In this document: piece after piece, positions 7,824 to 15,417 of the stretch | How the letters are laid out: each line of letters starts with the position of its first letter | Position numbering within the stretch: the stretch's first letter is position 1 | NCBI GenBank assembly: GCA_964459325.1 | Contig: CAYWKU010000014.1 | Location: forward strand, 16,093-80,092 | Reading direction: 5' to 3' | From: CAYWKU01 sp964459325 | GTDB taxonomy: Bacteria > RBG-13-61-14 > CAYWKU01 | Length of the DNA: 64,000 nucleotides | The notes under the pieces: generated by a model | Told to the model about the DNA's origin: nothing | The model's database searches: none | The model's input: the letters and a program-made list of their open reading frames with translations, nothing else | Position numbers and translations under genes: made by a program

Positions 7824-7828
7824 TATTA

Positions 7829-8353
7829 TTACATTTTCAGTTTTTTCAAGGCGTCCCACCTCGGGTCCCATTCCTCTTCGCGGCAATTGCATTCCCCGAG
7901 GTTCAAATCCGCGCCGCAACGGCCACAAAGTCCGCTGCAATCGGGCCGGCACAGAAACTTGACGGGAAAATGCAAGGCCAGCTGGCCTCTTAAATGCTCG
8001 CCGATGTCAATCTCCTCGGGGGTCTCGTAGGTCCCGAAGCCTTCGTCTTCCGCGTCCTCGCCTCTCTGGCCGGGACGAGCCGGCGCCAGCACCACGTCCA
8101 CCGGCGCTTTTACTTCCGAGTATAGCTCCGCCAGGCATCTTGCGCATTCGGCGATTACGGTGACCTTTATCTCACCCACAACGTGCACCTGCTCGCCGGT
8201 TCGGGTAACGTCCAGGTGGAAGATCACGGTGCTCGCAAGGCCCGGCCTGGCGTCTTCCTCCAGCATGTCGGTGAAGTTGGTCAGCCACGTCTCGGGCCGT
8301 ATTTCATCTAAAACCAACCCCTCATCGGGGATATTTTCCAGTCTTACCTTCAA
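7829..8353 (-). CDS. yceD: YceD/DUF177 family protein
   Basis: A 174-aa DUF177 protein, linked in many bacteria to 23S rRNA/L32 expression and encoded next to rpmF. It shows ECARCL in the middle and a C-terminal CRPDCSGLCGRCG-type cysteine cluster followed by DPRWDALKKL, which is typical. The open frame extends to 8392, but a TTG at 8353-8351, eight bases after GGGGGAGGTG, gives the usual N-terminus (KVRLENIPDEGL) and is preferred. The stop codon overlaps the TATTA duplication of the downstream element. Confidence 0.85.
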   Translation of the reverse strand: MKVRLENIPDEGLVLDEIRPETWLTNFTDMLEEDARPGLASTVIFHLDVTRTGEQVHVVGEIKVTVIAECARCLAELYSEVKAPVDVVLAPARPGQRGEDAEDEGFGTYETPEEIDIGEHLRGQLALHFPVKFLCRPDCSGLCGRCGADLNLGECNCREEEWDPRWDALKKLKM

Positions 8354-8602
8354 CCGAACCACCTCCCCCGATAAATATCGTCCCTCCCACAATTCCAGAG
8401 CAGTTCAAAGAACAATGCCTTATGCCATAATAAAGCAGCCGGTGAAAAGTACCGGCTAACTGAATATTAGGCTATATACCATTGCGGCGTTTGTCAACTT
8501 TTGAGGAATTGCCCGCATCCGGCTCAACCGGTTCCACCCCACCATTGCAATCGGGGACACATGGCCTATTTTCAAAAATACCTCGCATCAAGGAGTTTTC
8601 CG

Positions 8603-9289
8603 ATGAAAAGGTCCGAAATTAACGGGATTCAAAAGGGGGCGCTAAAGTTTTTCGAGCGACACAATTTCCATCTGCCGCCCTGGTCTAAATGGAGACCGGA
8701 CGACTGGAAACGTGCGGGCGAGGCCGCCGCTGAAATTAAAAAGCGGATGCTGGGCTGGGACGTCACCGACTTCGGCAAGGGAGACTTCAGCTCCGAAGGG
8801 CTGGTGCTTTTTACGCTCCGCAACGGCCTGCTCGAAAGCTCGGGAGAGCCTTATTGCGAAAAAATAATGATATGCCGGCTCGGACAAAGGATGCCCGCTC
8901 ACTTCCATTGGACCAAGACCGAGGACATCATCAACCGGGCGGGCGGAAAAATGGTGATGACCCTCCATAACTCCGATGAAAGCGAAAAACCTTCCCCTCA
9001 CCCTATAAAAGTGCGAATCGACGGAATATACAGGGAAGTGTCGCCCGGTGAAGAAGTAATACTCCACCCCGGCGAAAGCATCACGCTCACCCCCGGCCTG
9101 TACCACAGCCTCCACGCCCGGGGCGAGGACATACTCATCGGCGAGGTAAGCAGCGTCAACGACGACAAAACCGACAATCGTTTTCGGGAGGAACTGCCCC
9201 GTTTTCCCGAAATCGAAGAGGACGAAGAGACACTCTACTGCCTTTGCAACGAGTATCCCTTTTTTAGACAAGGGGCTTCAGCCCCTTGA
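8603..9289 (+). CDS. D-lyxose ketol-isomerase-like cupin protein
   Basis: A 228-aa protein resembling the D-lyxose isomerase family, metal-dependent cupins that convert D-lyxose to D-xylulose (and often D-mannose to fructose). The metal-binding region MPAHFHWTKTEDI supplies two His and a Glu, and LTPGLYHSLHA the last His. Start ATG 8603 follows AAGGAG. The last seven residues (RQGASAP) and the stop codon come from the palindromic repeat at 9267-9314, so the natural C-terminus has probably been altered. It stands alone, with no sugar transport genes nearby, so the in vivo substrate is uncertain. Confidence 0.75.
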   Translation: MKRSEINGIQKGALKFFERHNFHLPPWSKWRPDDWKRAGEAAAEIKKRMLGWDVTDFGKGDFSSEGLVLFTLRNGLLESSGEPYCEKIMICRLGQRMPAHFHWTKTEDIINRAGGKMVMTLHNSDESEKPSPHPIKVRIDGIYREVSPGEEVILHPGESITLTPGLYHSLHARGEDILIGEVSSVNDDKTDNRFREELPRFPEIEEDEETLYCLCNEYPFFRQGASAP

Positions 9290-9314
9290 TTCCAAGGGGT
9301 TAAAACCCCTTGTC
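9267..9314. repeat. 48-bp palindromic repeat, copy 2
   Basis: An inverted copy of the palindrome at 7701-7749, made of two adjacent hairpins. It overlaps the 3' end of the lyxose-isomerase-like gene and provides its stop codon (TGA at 9287-9289). The hairpins could also stop transcription from either side. Confidence 0.85.
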
Positions 9315-9359
9315 TACCTATCACCAGTACCTATTTCAAATATTCGCGCCTGCATCGGC

Positions 9360-10469
9360 TCAATCAACCAGTGATGATTTGAGGTAAGTCATGATGTCCG
9401 GGTTGGTCCCGAACGTCACTCCAATTGACCGCGCGTCCCGGAAACGCTTTTCCACCGGATAATCGTGCATGTAGCCGTAGCCTCCGAAGCACTGTATCGC
9501 ATCGGTGGTGGCCTGCATGGCTGCATCAGAAGCAAAGACCCGTGCCAGCAACGAGGCCCTGACGTCGAGCTTGCCGGTTATCCTGCCCGACTCGGAATCT
9601 ATTATCTCGTCGTTGGCCTTCATCACCTCCCGGAGCCTGCTGCGAGCGGCGTCTATCCGGGCGCTGTTTGAAAGTATCATGTGAGCCACGGCGTCGTGAT
9701 TTATGATGCAGGTCCCTCCCTGGTATCTTTCGTTGGCGTACTTGCGGGCGTCTTCCAGGGCCGCCGCCGCGCATCCCACCGCTACGCAGCCTAAAAGAGT
9801 GGAGGTCAGGGCGAGCGCCTTCATGGAATCCACCTCCCCGAGCCTTACCCCCTCCACACCGTCAAGCTTCAATTTCCCGGGGGTCGCCGCGCGAAGCCCC
9901 AGCGGATTGTGCATGGGGCTGACTTCCACCCCCTGGGAATCGGCGGGCACTATCCAGCAGGTTCGGCCTCCCCCTTCCTCTGCGGTTACCGCGTACCATC
10001 GGGCGTGTCCGGCCCCCAGCACGCCTGGGTCGTTTCCTTTCAAAGTACCCTCCGGCCCAACCGAGAAGGGAGTTTGAAACAACCCCGCCGATGCGACCAT
10101 GAACCTATCAGGGTCGGCTTCGTAAGGCTCCTTTATAAACCGCTCCAGTGTGGAAAAATCCGCCGCCGAGTTGATTGCCGCGAGTATTCCGGCCAGGCTC
10201 GCCACCACCTGGGTGGCCATACCCGCGCACCCCCCGGCCAACTCTTCCAACACAAGCCCTGCGTCGAAGGTTTTGAGACCCGTTCCGCCCAACTCGGGCG
10301 GAGCCGGCATGTTCATAAACCCCAGCTCGTTGGCCCGGCGGAGCCAACCTTCGGGGAAAGGGGCGTTAAGCCCGTCGTATTGCCACGCCACCGGCGACAG
10401 CGTTTTCATGGCAAACAGCCGGGCCGTTTCCTTCATCACCGATTGGTCCTGGGTCAGCTTTTCCTCCAT
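9360..10469 (-). CDS. Acyl-CoA dehydrogenase-like flavoprotein lacking the usual catalytic glutamate
   Basis: A 369-aa member of the acyl-CoA dehydrogenase superfamily, with the N-terminal helical domain, the central beta domain and the C-terminal helical domain including CFGGYGYMHDYPVEKRFRDAR. In dehydrogenases of this family the catalytic Glu sits in a YEGT motif shortly after RDA; here the matching segment is GVTFGTN, with Phe in place of Glu. The alternative position used by isovaleryl-CoA dehydrogenase seems to be Lys. The enzyme may therefore do something other than alpha,beta-dehydrogenation, or use another base. It is encoded two bases after the ADC-like gene and under the same TetR-type gene. 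Confidence 0.8.
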   Translation of the reverse strand: MEEKLTQDQSVMKETARLFAMKTLSPVAWQYDGLNAPFPEGWLRRANELGFMNMPAPPELGGTGLKTFDAGLVLEELAGGCAGMATQVVASLAGILAAINSAADFSTLERFIKEPYEADPDRFMVASAGLFQTPFSVGPEGTLKGNDPGVLGAGHARWYAVTAEEGGGRTCWIVPADSQGVEVSPMHNPLGLRAATPGKLKLDGVEGVRLGEVDSMKALALTSTLLGCVAVGCAAAALEDARKYANERYQGGTCIINHDAVAHMILSNSARIDAARSRLREVMKANDEIIDSESGRITGKLDVRASLLARVFASDAAMQATTDAIQCFGGYGYMHDYPVEKRFRDARSIGVTFGTNPDIMTYLKSSLVD

Positions 10470-10471
10470 GA

Positions 10472-11263
10472 TTACCCCCGCTTGAAGTCAGATTTGTTCG
10501 GCGGCAGACTTTCCAGGGGATTGGTAAGCAGAAACTTCAGTTGCGGCGCGTACCAGCCGAACAGAGGCTTGCTCAGTCCAAGGTCTTCAAGGTCGCGAGC
10601 CGCGTGATGTCGCCCGCCGATTTCAATTTCGCATCTTTTTCCGTATGAAGGTCTGAAGCCGTAAATTTTCCCCAGCGCCTCGCTGCGCAGCAACCTGTCC
10701 GAGCGGACGGAATACAGGTTGCCCCTCATTCCGTATACGCGGTTTCCTTCCGAGTGAGGCGCTTCCATTACTATAACGTTTTCTCCGTTTCCGGAAACAT
10801 GGCACCTGCCGTGCCTTGGTATTTCTTCGATATTAACCGCTGCGGGTTCGGTAGTAAAGCCGTAGATTTCCCGGAAGGCCCCGGCCAGCTCCTCGTTTCC
10901 GATAAAACGGTGCAGCATGTAAAAAGACGGGGAAAAAGCGCTCGACAAGATGGAACGCAACCGCCCCTTTTTCAGTGGCGAGCCGATGGGCAAAATGACC
11001 GCAAACTCCCTGAAGGCGCCGAGGCTGGAGTCATGGTGATTGAGCGCCGCCAGGACAACGGGCGTCCGGTTTCGAGGCAGGCTCACCGGATTTATCAACG
11101 GCGAAGGCAGCATAGGAGCCAGGGTCGAACGGCGGGCCAGGCATACCACTCCGAAGGCCGAGGTGTTATGATGGAAAACAGGCAACAGCATCCCGGCGCC
11201 GATTTCACAGCGGTGAGGAACCAATTGCCTGATTTCGCGGAAATGAAGGTCATTCCCGGGCAT
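10472..11263 (-). CDS. Acetoacetate decarboxylase-like (ADC superfamily) protein
   Basis: A 263-aa protein whose central part (LLPVFHHNTSAFGVVCLAR, then VVLAALNHHDSSLGAFREFAV) resembles the acetoacetate decarboxylase superfamily, a fold that binds keto acids or ketones and includes many members with unknown reactions. It sits between a TetR-type regulator nine bases upstream and the ACAD-like gene two bases downstream, suggesting a joint role in a CoA-thioester or keto-compound pathway. The ATG at 11263 has no good ribosome binding site; an internal ATG at 11191 (MLLPVFHH) is an alternative start. A long open frame on the other strand is a shadow. Confidence 0.6.
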   Translation of the reverse strand: MPGNDLHFREIRQLVPHRCEIGAGMLLPVFHHNTSAFGVVCLARRSTLAPMLPSPLINPVSLPRNRTPVVLAALNHHDSSLGAFREFAVILPIGSPLKKGRLRSILSSAFSPSFYMLHRFIGNEELAGAFREIYGFTTEPAAVNIEEIPRHGRCHVSGNGENVIVMEAPHSEGNRVYGMRGNLYSVRSDRLLRSEALGKIYGFRPSYGKRCEIEIGGRHHAARDLEDLGLSKPLFGWYAPQLKFLLTNPLESLPPNKSDFKRG

Positions 11264-11271
11264 TGAAACGA

Positions 11272-11949
11272 TTATATTCCGCCGGAGTCGGCGTCATCCT
11301 CTTCGACCACCTCCGGCCACTTATCGGGTTTCATTATTATAAGTTTTTTCAGGGCCTTTCGTATTAACCCGTACATGTAGGAGGTTTTGACTTCGGGATT
11401 CCTGTACCAGTAATTGAAAGCTCCCATTGTCAACATGCATATCAGCATGGCTGCGTCTTCGGGTTTGCATTCGGTGTTGAAAACACCTTTACTCTGACCG
11501 TTGGCTACGAGCATGGTAAGAAACCGGATGTAAGAGTTCAAAGTCTGGCCCAGCGATTTAGTCGCTTCCTCACTTTCATGAAAAGTTTCTATCTGCAATA
11601 GAAGATAGGCTCGATTGAGTTCAGGCTCGGTGTTCAATTTTTTCTGAAAATGCTCGAGCAGGGTGCTCAATATGTCGGCTTCATCAACGTCTTCAGAGGA
11701 AACAATTTCGTCAATCATCTGCTGGACGCTACCCGAGACGAGTTTTTTCACCACCATGTCCAGGAGTCCGTCTTTTGTGCCGAAGTACCAGAAGATGGCG
11801 CTTTTGGCCACGTGCGCTTCTTCGGCAATATCCGCCACGCTGGCGCCGCGGTAACCTCTTTGACTGAACAGGCGGATTGCGGCGTCCAGTATTTTTTCCC
11901 GCGTTAAAGCCGATTTTTTGTTTCTCTGCGCCTCTTTATTTTCCGCCAC
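11272..11949 (-). CDS. TetR/AcrR family transcriptional regulator
   Basis: A 225-aa TetR-type repressor. The N-terminal helix-turn-helix region is clear (TREKILDAAIRLFSQRGYRG, then ASVADIAEEAHVAKSAIFWYF with KDGLLD). The ligand-binding part is helical and ends in an acidic tail. The GTG at 11949 is chosen because AAGGA lies upstream and because a good -35 box (12024-12019) would put the transcription start downstream of the more distal TTG at 12024. It heads an operon with the ADC-like and ACAD-like genes and presumably controls them and itself in response to an acyl or hydrophobic ligand; that is inference. Confidence 0.85.
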   Translation of the reverse strand: MAENKEAQRNKKSALTREKILDAAIRLFSQRGYRGASVADIAEEAHVAKSAIFWYFGTKDGLLDMVVKKLVSGSVQQMIDEIVSSEDVDEADILSTLLEHFQKKLNTEPELNRAYLLLQIETFHESEEATKSLGQTLNSYIRFLTMLVANGQSKGVFNTECKPEDAAMLICMLTMGAFNYWYRNPEVKTSYMYGLIRKALKKLIIMKPDKWPEVVEEDDADSGGI

Positions 11950-11995
11950 CTGGATTACTTCCTTTTTAAGTAGCAATCTAGCTAATTTACCGAGG

Positions 11996-12024
11996 AGTTT
12001 CAACTCGAAGATGCAAAATGTCAA
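11996..12024 (-). promoter_or_regulatory. Probable promoter of the TetR/ADC/ACAD operon
   Basis: On the minus strand a perfect TTGACA (12024-12019) is followed after 17 bases by GAAACT (12001-11996), a weak -10 box. The expected start near 11989 leaves a leader of about 40 bases to the GTG at 11949. Confidence 0.45.
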
Positions 12025-12175
12025 GTTTTTAACAACTTACTTTATCTGAACTAAGGATTTGTCTCCGCTCATTTTACGAACCGAAAACCCCTTTTAAACA
12101 GGCATCTTGGCAATTCGACTTTTCCATAATATCCTTTTTCTTATCCATGCTAATCGGGCACGGCCCGGGGGGCGG

Positions 12176-12385
12176 ATGACACTGGAAATAAAGAAAACGG
12201 CAGTAAGTTTCGAGCCGGACGAGGTTATGGAGGTCGAGCGCATCGTACTGGATGCCGACGGGCGCGCCGCGCTGGAGTTTCTGAAAAAAAGCGTTTACGG
12301 GAAAATGGTGGCTTCCCAGAAAGCCAGGCTGCACAGCCACGACATCAACCCCGCAAAGCCCTCCGACCATATGAAAAATAAATAG
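12176..12385 (+). CDS. Small conserved-looking protein (69 aa), unknown
   Basis: A 69-aa soluble, charged protein starting MTLEIKKTAVSFEPDEVMEV at ATG 12176, with a helical middle (ERIVLDADGRAALEFLKK) and a basic tail. It contains no cysteine and no signal peptide. Its pattern recalls small uncharacterised proteins of anaerobic bacteria, but I cannot name a family. It lies 67 bp before the radical SAM gene, which has its own promoter in between. It could be a partner or, less likely, a substrate peptide of that enzyme. Weak ribosome binding site (GGGGGG). Confidence 0.5.
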   Translation: MTLEIKKTAVSFEPDEVMEVERIVLDADGRAALEFLKKSVYGKMVASQKARLHSHDINPAKPSDHMKNK

Positions 12386-12414
12386 TGAAGGCCTCTTATC
12401 GAAATACCGCCGTG

Positions 12415-12443
12415 TTGACAGCAACACATAAAGGCAATAGAAT
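12415..12443 (+). promoter_or_regulatory. Strong sigma70-type promoter of the radical SAM gene
   Basis: TTGACA (12415-12420), a 17-base spacer and TAGAAT (12438-12443). The predicted transcription start is about 12450, only two or three bases before the ATG at 12453, and there is no ribosome binding site between them, so the mRNA would be nearly leaderless. Confidence 0.7.
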
Positions 12444-12452
12444 CGGCACGCT

Positions 12453-14444
12453 ATGAAGGTATCGCTGATATTCCCGCCGGACTGGAACGACCTGTGTATG
12501 CCTTACGGCAGTACTCCCTCCATCAAGGCTTATCTCGAAGAGGGCGGAATCGAGGCATCACAATTCGACTTCAACATCGAGGCCTACGAGCGGATACTCG
12601 AACCGGACAAGCTCCGGCAACTCTGGAAGCAAACCGACTGGAAAAAGGATTACCCCGCTCCCACCCCCGGGTCGCCCGGGCGCAAAGAAGTGGGCAAAAT
12701 GCTCGCCGGAAAAGTAGACACCATCGTCGACAACATATCCGAAGCAATCGGTGTATTCCGTAGCTCCGATAAGTTCTATGACCCGGAAAAATACAAGCAT
12801 GCCCTGGGAGTTCTGGACGGGGCGATTCTGCTGGTGTCGGCATCGAGCTGGGCGCTGGAAGATTCACTCAAATCGCCCGAAGAGGCGATAAAGGCCGCTT
12901 CCGACCCTTCGGTCAACATATTCTACCCTTACATCGAAGAGCTGTTCAAAGAAAAGCTCGCTTCAAGGTACGACATGGCGGGCCTTAGCGTGGCGTGGCC
13001 GAGGCAAATGATACCGGCCATCGCACTGGCTTACCTGATAAAGAAAAAATATCCGGAAACGCACGTAAGCCTGGGCGGCGCCTACCCCAGCCTGATATTC
13101 GAAGCCATCGAAAACTCTCCCGAGTTGTTCGATTACTTCGATTCCGTTTCATTGAGCGAGGGGGAAGTCGCGTCGCTGGGATTGGCGAAAGCCGTCGGAG
13201 AGGGAGAAAGCGTAAGCGAAGTTCCGGGAATTTTGTACAGGCACGGCGGCGAAGTGCACAGAACCAGCCTGCCTGTAATGGAAGACGCCGACGAGCTTCC
13301 GACGCCGGATTTCGACGGCCTGGATTTGAATAAATATCTTTCCCCGGAGCCGGCGCTTCCGGTTTTCAGCTCGAGGGGATGTTTCTGGAGACGATGCAGC
13401 TACTGCCTGAGACCCGACCGGAAAACTTTCAGCCAGCGCAGTCCTCAGCAGGTGGTCAAGGATTTGACAGCGCTTCATCGCCGTTACAAGGCACGCGCTT
13501 TCCATTTTACCGACAACGCCATCCGCACCCGCAGGATGGCGGAAATAGCCGACCTGATTTCGGAGGCCGGGCTTGAAATAAGCTGGACCGCCCGCACCCG
13601 GTTTTCTCACGAAATGACCTGGGACTGGTGCGACCAGGTTGCCGCCGGAGGATGTGCCCGTATCATTTTCGGAGTAGAAAGCGCCTCCAAGCGCATTCTC
13701 GACATGATGGACAAGGGTTTTCGCACCGAGGACGTGCCGGAAGCCCTCCAGGGATTATCCAAGGCGGGGATAGATTCCACCCTCTACTTCATAGTGGGCT
13801 TTCCCACCGAAAAGGAAGACGAAGCCCGAAAAACACTTCAGTTCGCCGAGCGGTTAACCGAAAGCCTCACCCCCTACGCCCAATATTACGTAACCCTTTT
13901 CGCCGTCCCCATCGGCAGCATAATTCACCAAAAACCGGATAGTTACGGAATTACTAAGCTGGCGGAGCCTGCCGCGAACGATTTGAGAAACCCCTACCTT
14001 TACGAGTTCGAAACCGAAGAGGGAATGAGCCGCAAAGAAGCGGTAAAAATATATGGCGAGTTTCTCAGAAAGTTCGATGAGCTTACAAAACATCCTTACC
14101 GCATGCCCCACGACATGCTGATGAGGATGTCGGACAGCGCGGAGGCGGCGGTTTCCGAACCCCGGGCGCGGGTTTTGAAACTGGAGCATATTCCCAAGTT
14201 GGCAGATGATTTAAGGGCGGAAAAGGGGTATTTGTTGAAGGGAAACAAAAAGTTCCGCATTAACGAGCAGATGCGCAAGCTCATGGAACTTTTGGACTCC
14301 AAAAGAACGGTCAAACAAGTGCTGCACGGGTTGACCAGGCAGGAAGATATCTCCATGCCCGCCGCCTACATCTACGCACAGCAGCTATTCGACGAGGGCA
14401 TAATCGAGGTAAGAGCTTCCGAGGAACAAAAGGGCAAGCGGTAA
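12453..14444 (+). CDS. B12-binding radical SAM protein with C-terminal PqqD-like domain
   Basis: A 663-aa protein with three parts. Residues ~140-260 look like a cobalamin-binding Rossmann domain (MAGLSVAWPRQMIPAIALAY, then VSLGGAYPSL). The radical SAM core starts with the cluster motif at Cys310, Cys315 and Cys318, a CX4CX2C spacing found in a subset of B12-radical SAM enzymes instead of CX3CX2C, and continues with the GVESAS and STLYFIVGFPTE segments. Residues ~585-655 (FRINEQMRKLMELLDSKRTV, then a helical part ending LFDEGIIEV) resemble PqqD, the winged-helix domain that binds leader peptides in RiPP pathways. This suggests a peptide or small-molecule methylase or related radical enzyme. 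The substrate is unknown. Confidence 0.8.
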   Translation: MKVSLIFPPDWNDLCMPYGSTPSIKAYLEEGGIEASQFDFNIEAYERILEPDKLRQLWKQTDWKKDYPAPTPGSPGRKEVGKMLAGKVDTIVDNISEAIGVFRSSDKFYDPEKYKHALGVLDGAILLVSASSWALEDSLKSPEEAIKAASDPSVNIFYPYIEELFKEKLASRYDMAGLSVAWPRQMIPAIALAYLIKKKYPETHVSLGGAYPSLIFEAIENSPELFDYFDSVSLSEGEVASLGLAKAVGEGESVSEVPGILYRHGGEVHRTSLPVMEDADELPTPDFDGLDLNKYLSPEPALPVFSSRGCFWRRCSYCLRPDRKTFSQRSPQQVVKDLTALHRRYKARAFHFTDNAIRTRRMAEIADLISEAGLEISWTARTRFSHEMTWDWCDQVAAGGCARIIFGVESASKRILDMMDKGFRTEDVPEALQGLSKAGIDSTLYFIVGFPTEKEDEARKTLQFAERLTESLTPYAQYYVTLFAVPIGSIIHQKPDSYGITKLAEPAANDLRNPYLYEFETEEGMSRKEAVKIYGEFLRKFDELTKHPYRMPHDMLMRMSDSAEAAVSEPRARVLKLEHIPKLADDLRAEKGYLLKGNKKFRINEQMRKLMELLDSKRTVKQVLHGLTRQEDISMPAAYIYAQQLFDEGIIEVRASEEQKGKR

Positions 14445-14513
14445 AACCCTGCACCCACCCGATAACCCGAAAGAAAGTTCAAACCCCGAACCGGAGTTCC
14501 AAATGATGAGTTT

Positions 14514-14546
14514 CCCGGAAAAATTCCTTTCAAAGGAACTTCCGGG
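14514..14546 (+). terminator. Stem-loop after the radical SAM gene
   Basis: CCCGGAA...TTCCTTT at 14514-14530 pairs with AAAGGAA...TTCCGGG ending at 14546, a stem of about 15 pairs with a small bulge. No T-run follows, so it may be a rho-dependent or weak terminator, or an mRNA-stabilising hairpin. The rest of the 316-bp gap 14445-14760 holds only the AT-rich exbB promoter region. Confidence 0.45.
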
Positions 14547-14713
14547 CTGTCTTCAGTTTCGATAAACCGGAGAGATGAAGTTGCCGGGTGTTTGGTAATT
14601 TAGAAGGGGAAACTCGGTAGCACTATTTTTAGATATATGACATCCTGTGGGCGAGATTAAATATTTTTTCTTGAAATGTAACTAAATTAATGCTAATCTT
14701 TATTAAATTTAAG

Positions 14714-14719
14714 TATAAT
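14714..14719 (+). promoter_or_regulatory. Likely -10 box (TATAAT) of the exbB operon
   Basis: A perfect TATAAT in an AT-rich stretch 41 bp before the exbB ATG. No clear -35 box at 16-18 bases upstream. Confidence 0.45.
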
Positions 14720-14760
14720 ATCGCTTAAAAGAAGGGCCGGAGCGCCCGGAAGGTAATTCC

Positions 14761-15417
14761 ATGATTCTGGAGAGGCTTTACGAGTGGTGGCTGCTTTTCG
14801 AAAAGGGCGGCCCCTTGATGTACCTGATATTCCTGTGCTCGGTAACCGCGCTTGCCATAATATTCGAGCGGCTCTGGATGTTGCGCTCATCGAAGGTTAT
14901 ACCCGACGAGCTTGTCAAACGCGCCGAATCACTGCTTTCAAGCGGGAAATATAGCGAAGCCCGCGCTCTTCTCTCCTCAAGCAACACCTCCATAGCCCGC
15001 GTGCTGCTGGAGGGAATGGAGAGAGCGGATAAAGGCCGGGAAGCCGTGCGGGAAGCCATGGAAGACGCCGGGCGGATAGAGGCCACCCAACTCAACCAGT
15101 TCGTCAACATGCTGGGGGGCATCGCCGGATTATCCCCCCTGCTGGGCCTTCTGGGAACGGTTATAGGCATGATACAGGCATTTAACAACATAGTGGAGCA
15201 TGGAGTGGGCAATCCCGGGGACGTGGCGGGGGGCATTTCCGTGGCGCTTATTACCACTGCCGCAGGCCTCACGGTCGCCATCCCCGCTTTCATCGCCAAC
15301 CGTTACTTCGCGGGAAGAGTGGAGAGTCTTCTTGCCAGGATGGAAGAGGTCGGCGTTCGCTTCATGGAGATTATCACCGGCTCCCCTGAAAAAACCGACC
15401 GGGAGGAGGACGGTTGA
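14761..15417 (+). CDS. exbB: ExbB/TolQ/MotA-family proton channel protein
   Basis: A 218-aa protein with a first membrane helix at about residues 15-37 and two more at about 118-140 and 155-180 in the conserved ExbB order (GGIAGLSPLLGLLGTVIGM, then ALITTAAGLTVAIPAFIANR). With the overlapping ExbD gene it forms a proton-driven energiser of envelope processes such as TonB-dependent uptake. GGAAGG lies before the ATG at 14761. It leads an operon exbB-exbD-ftsB-like-diguanylate cyclase. It is clearly distinct from the tolQ-like protein at 210-962. Confidence 0.88.
   Translation: MILERLYEWWLLFEKGGPLMYLIFLCSVTALAIIFERLWMLRSSKVIPDELVKRAESLLSSGKYSEARALLSSSNTSIARVLLEGMERADKGREAVREAMEDAGRIEATQLNQFVNMLGGIAGLSPLLGLLGTVIGMIQAFNNIVEHGVGNPGDVAGGISVALITTAAGLTVAIPAFIANRYFAGRVESLLARMEEVGVRFMEIITGSPEKTDREEDG

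Noticed and set aside
7891..7910. tRNA-like GGTTCAAATCC string
   Set aside because: It lies inside the yceD coding sequence and no cloverleaf arms surround it.
10754..11266. 170-codon open frame on the plus strand
   Set aside because: It is antisense to the ADC-like gene, which fits the operon and a known fold better.
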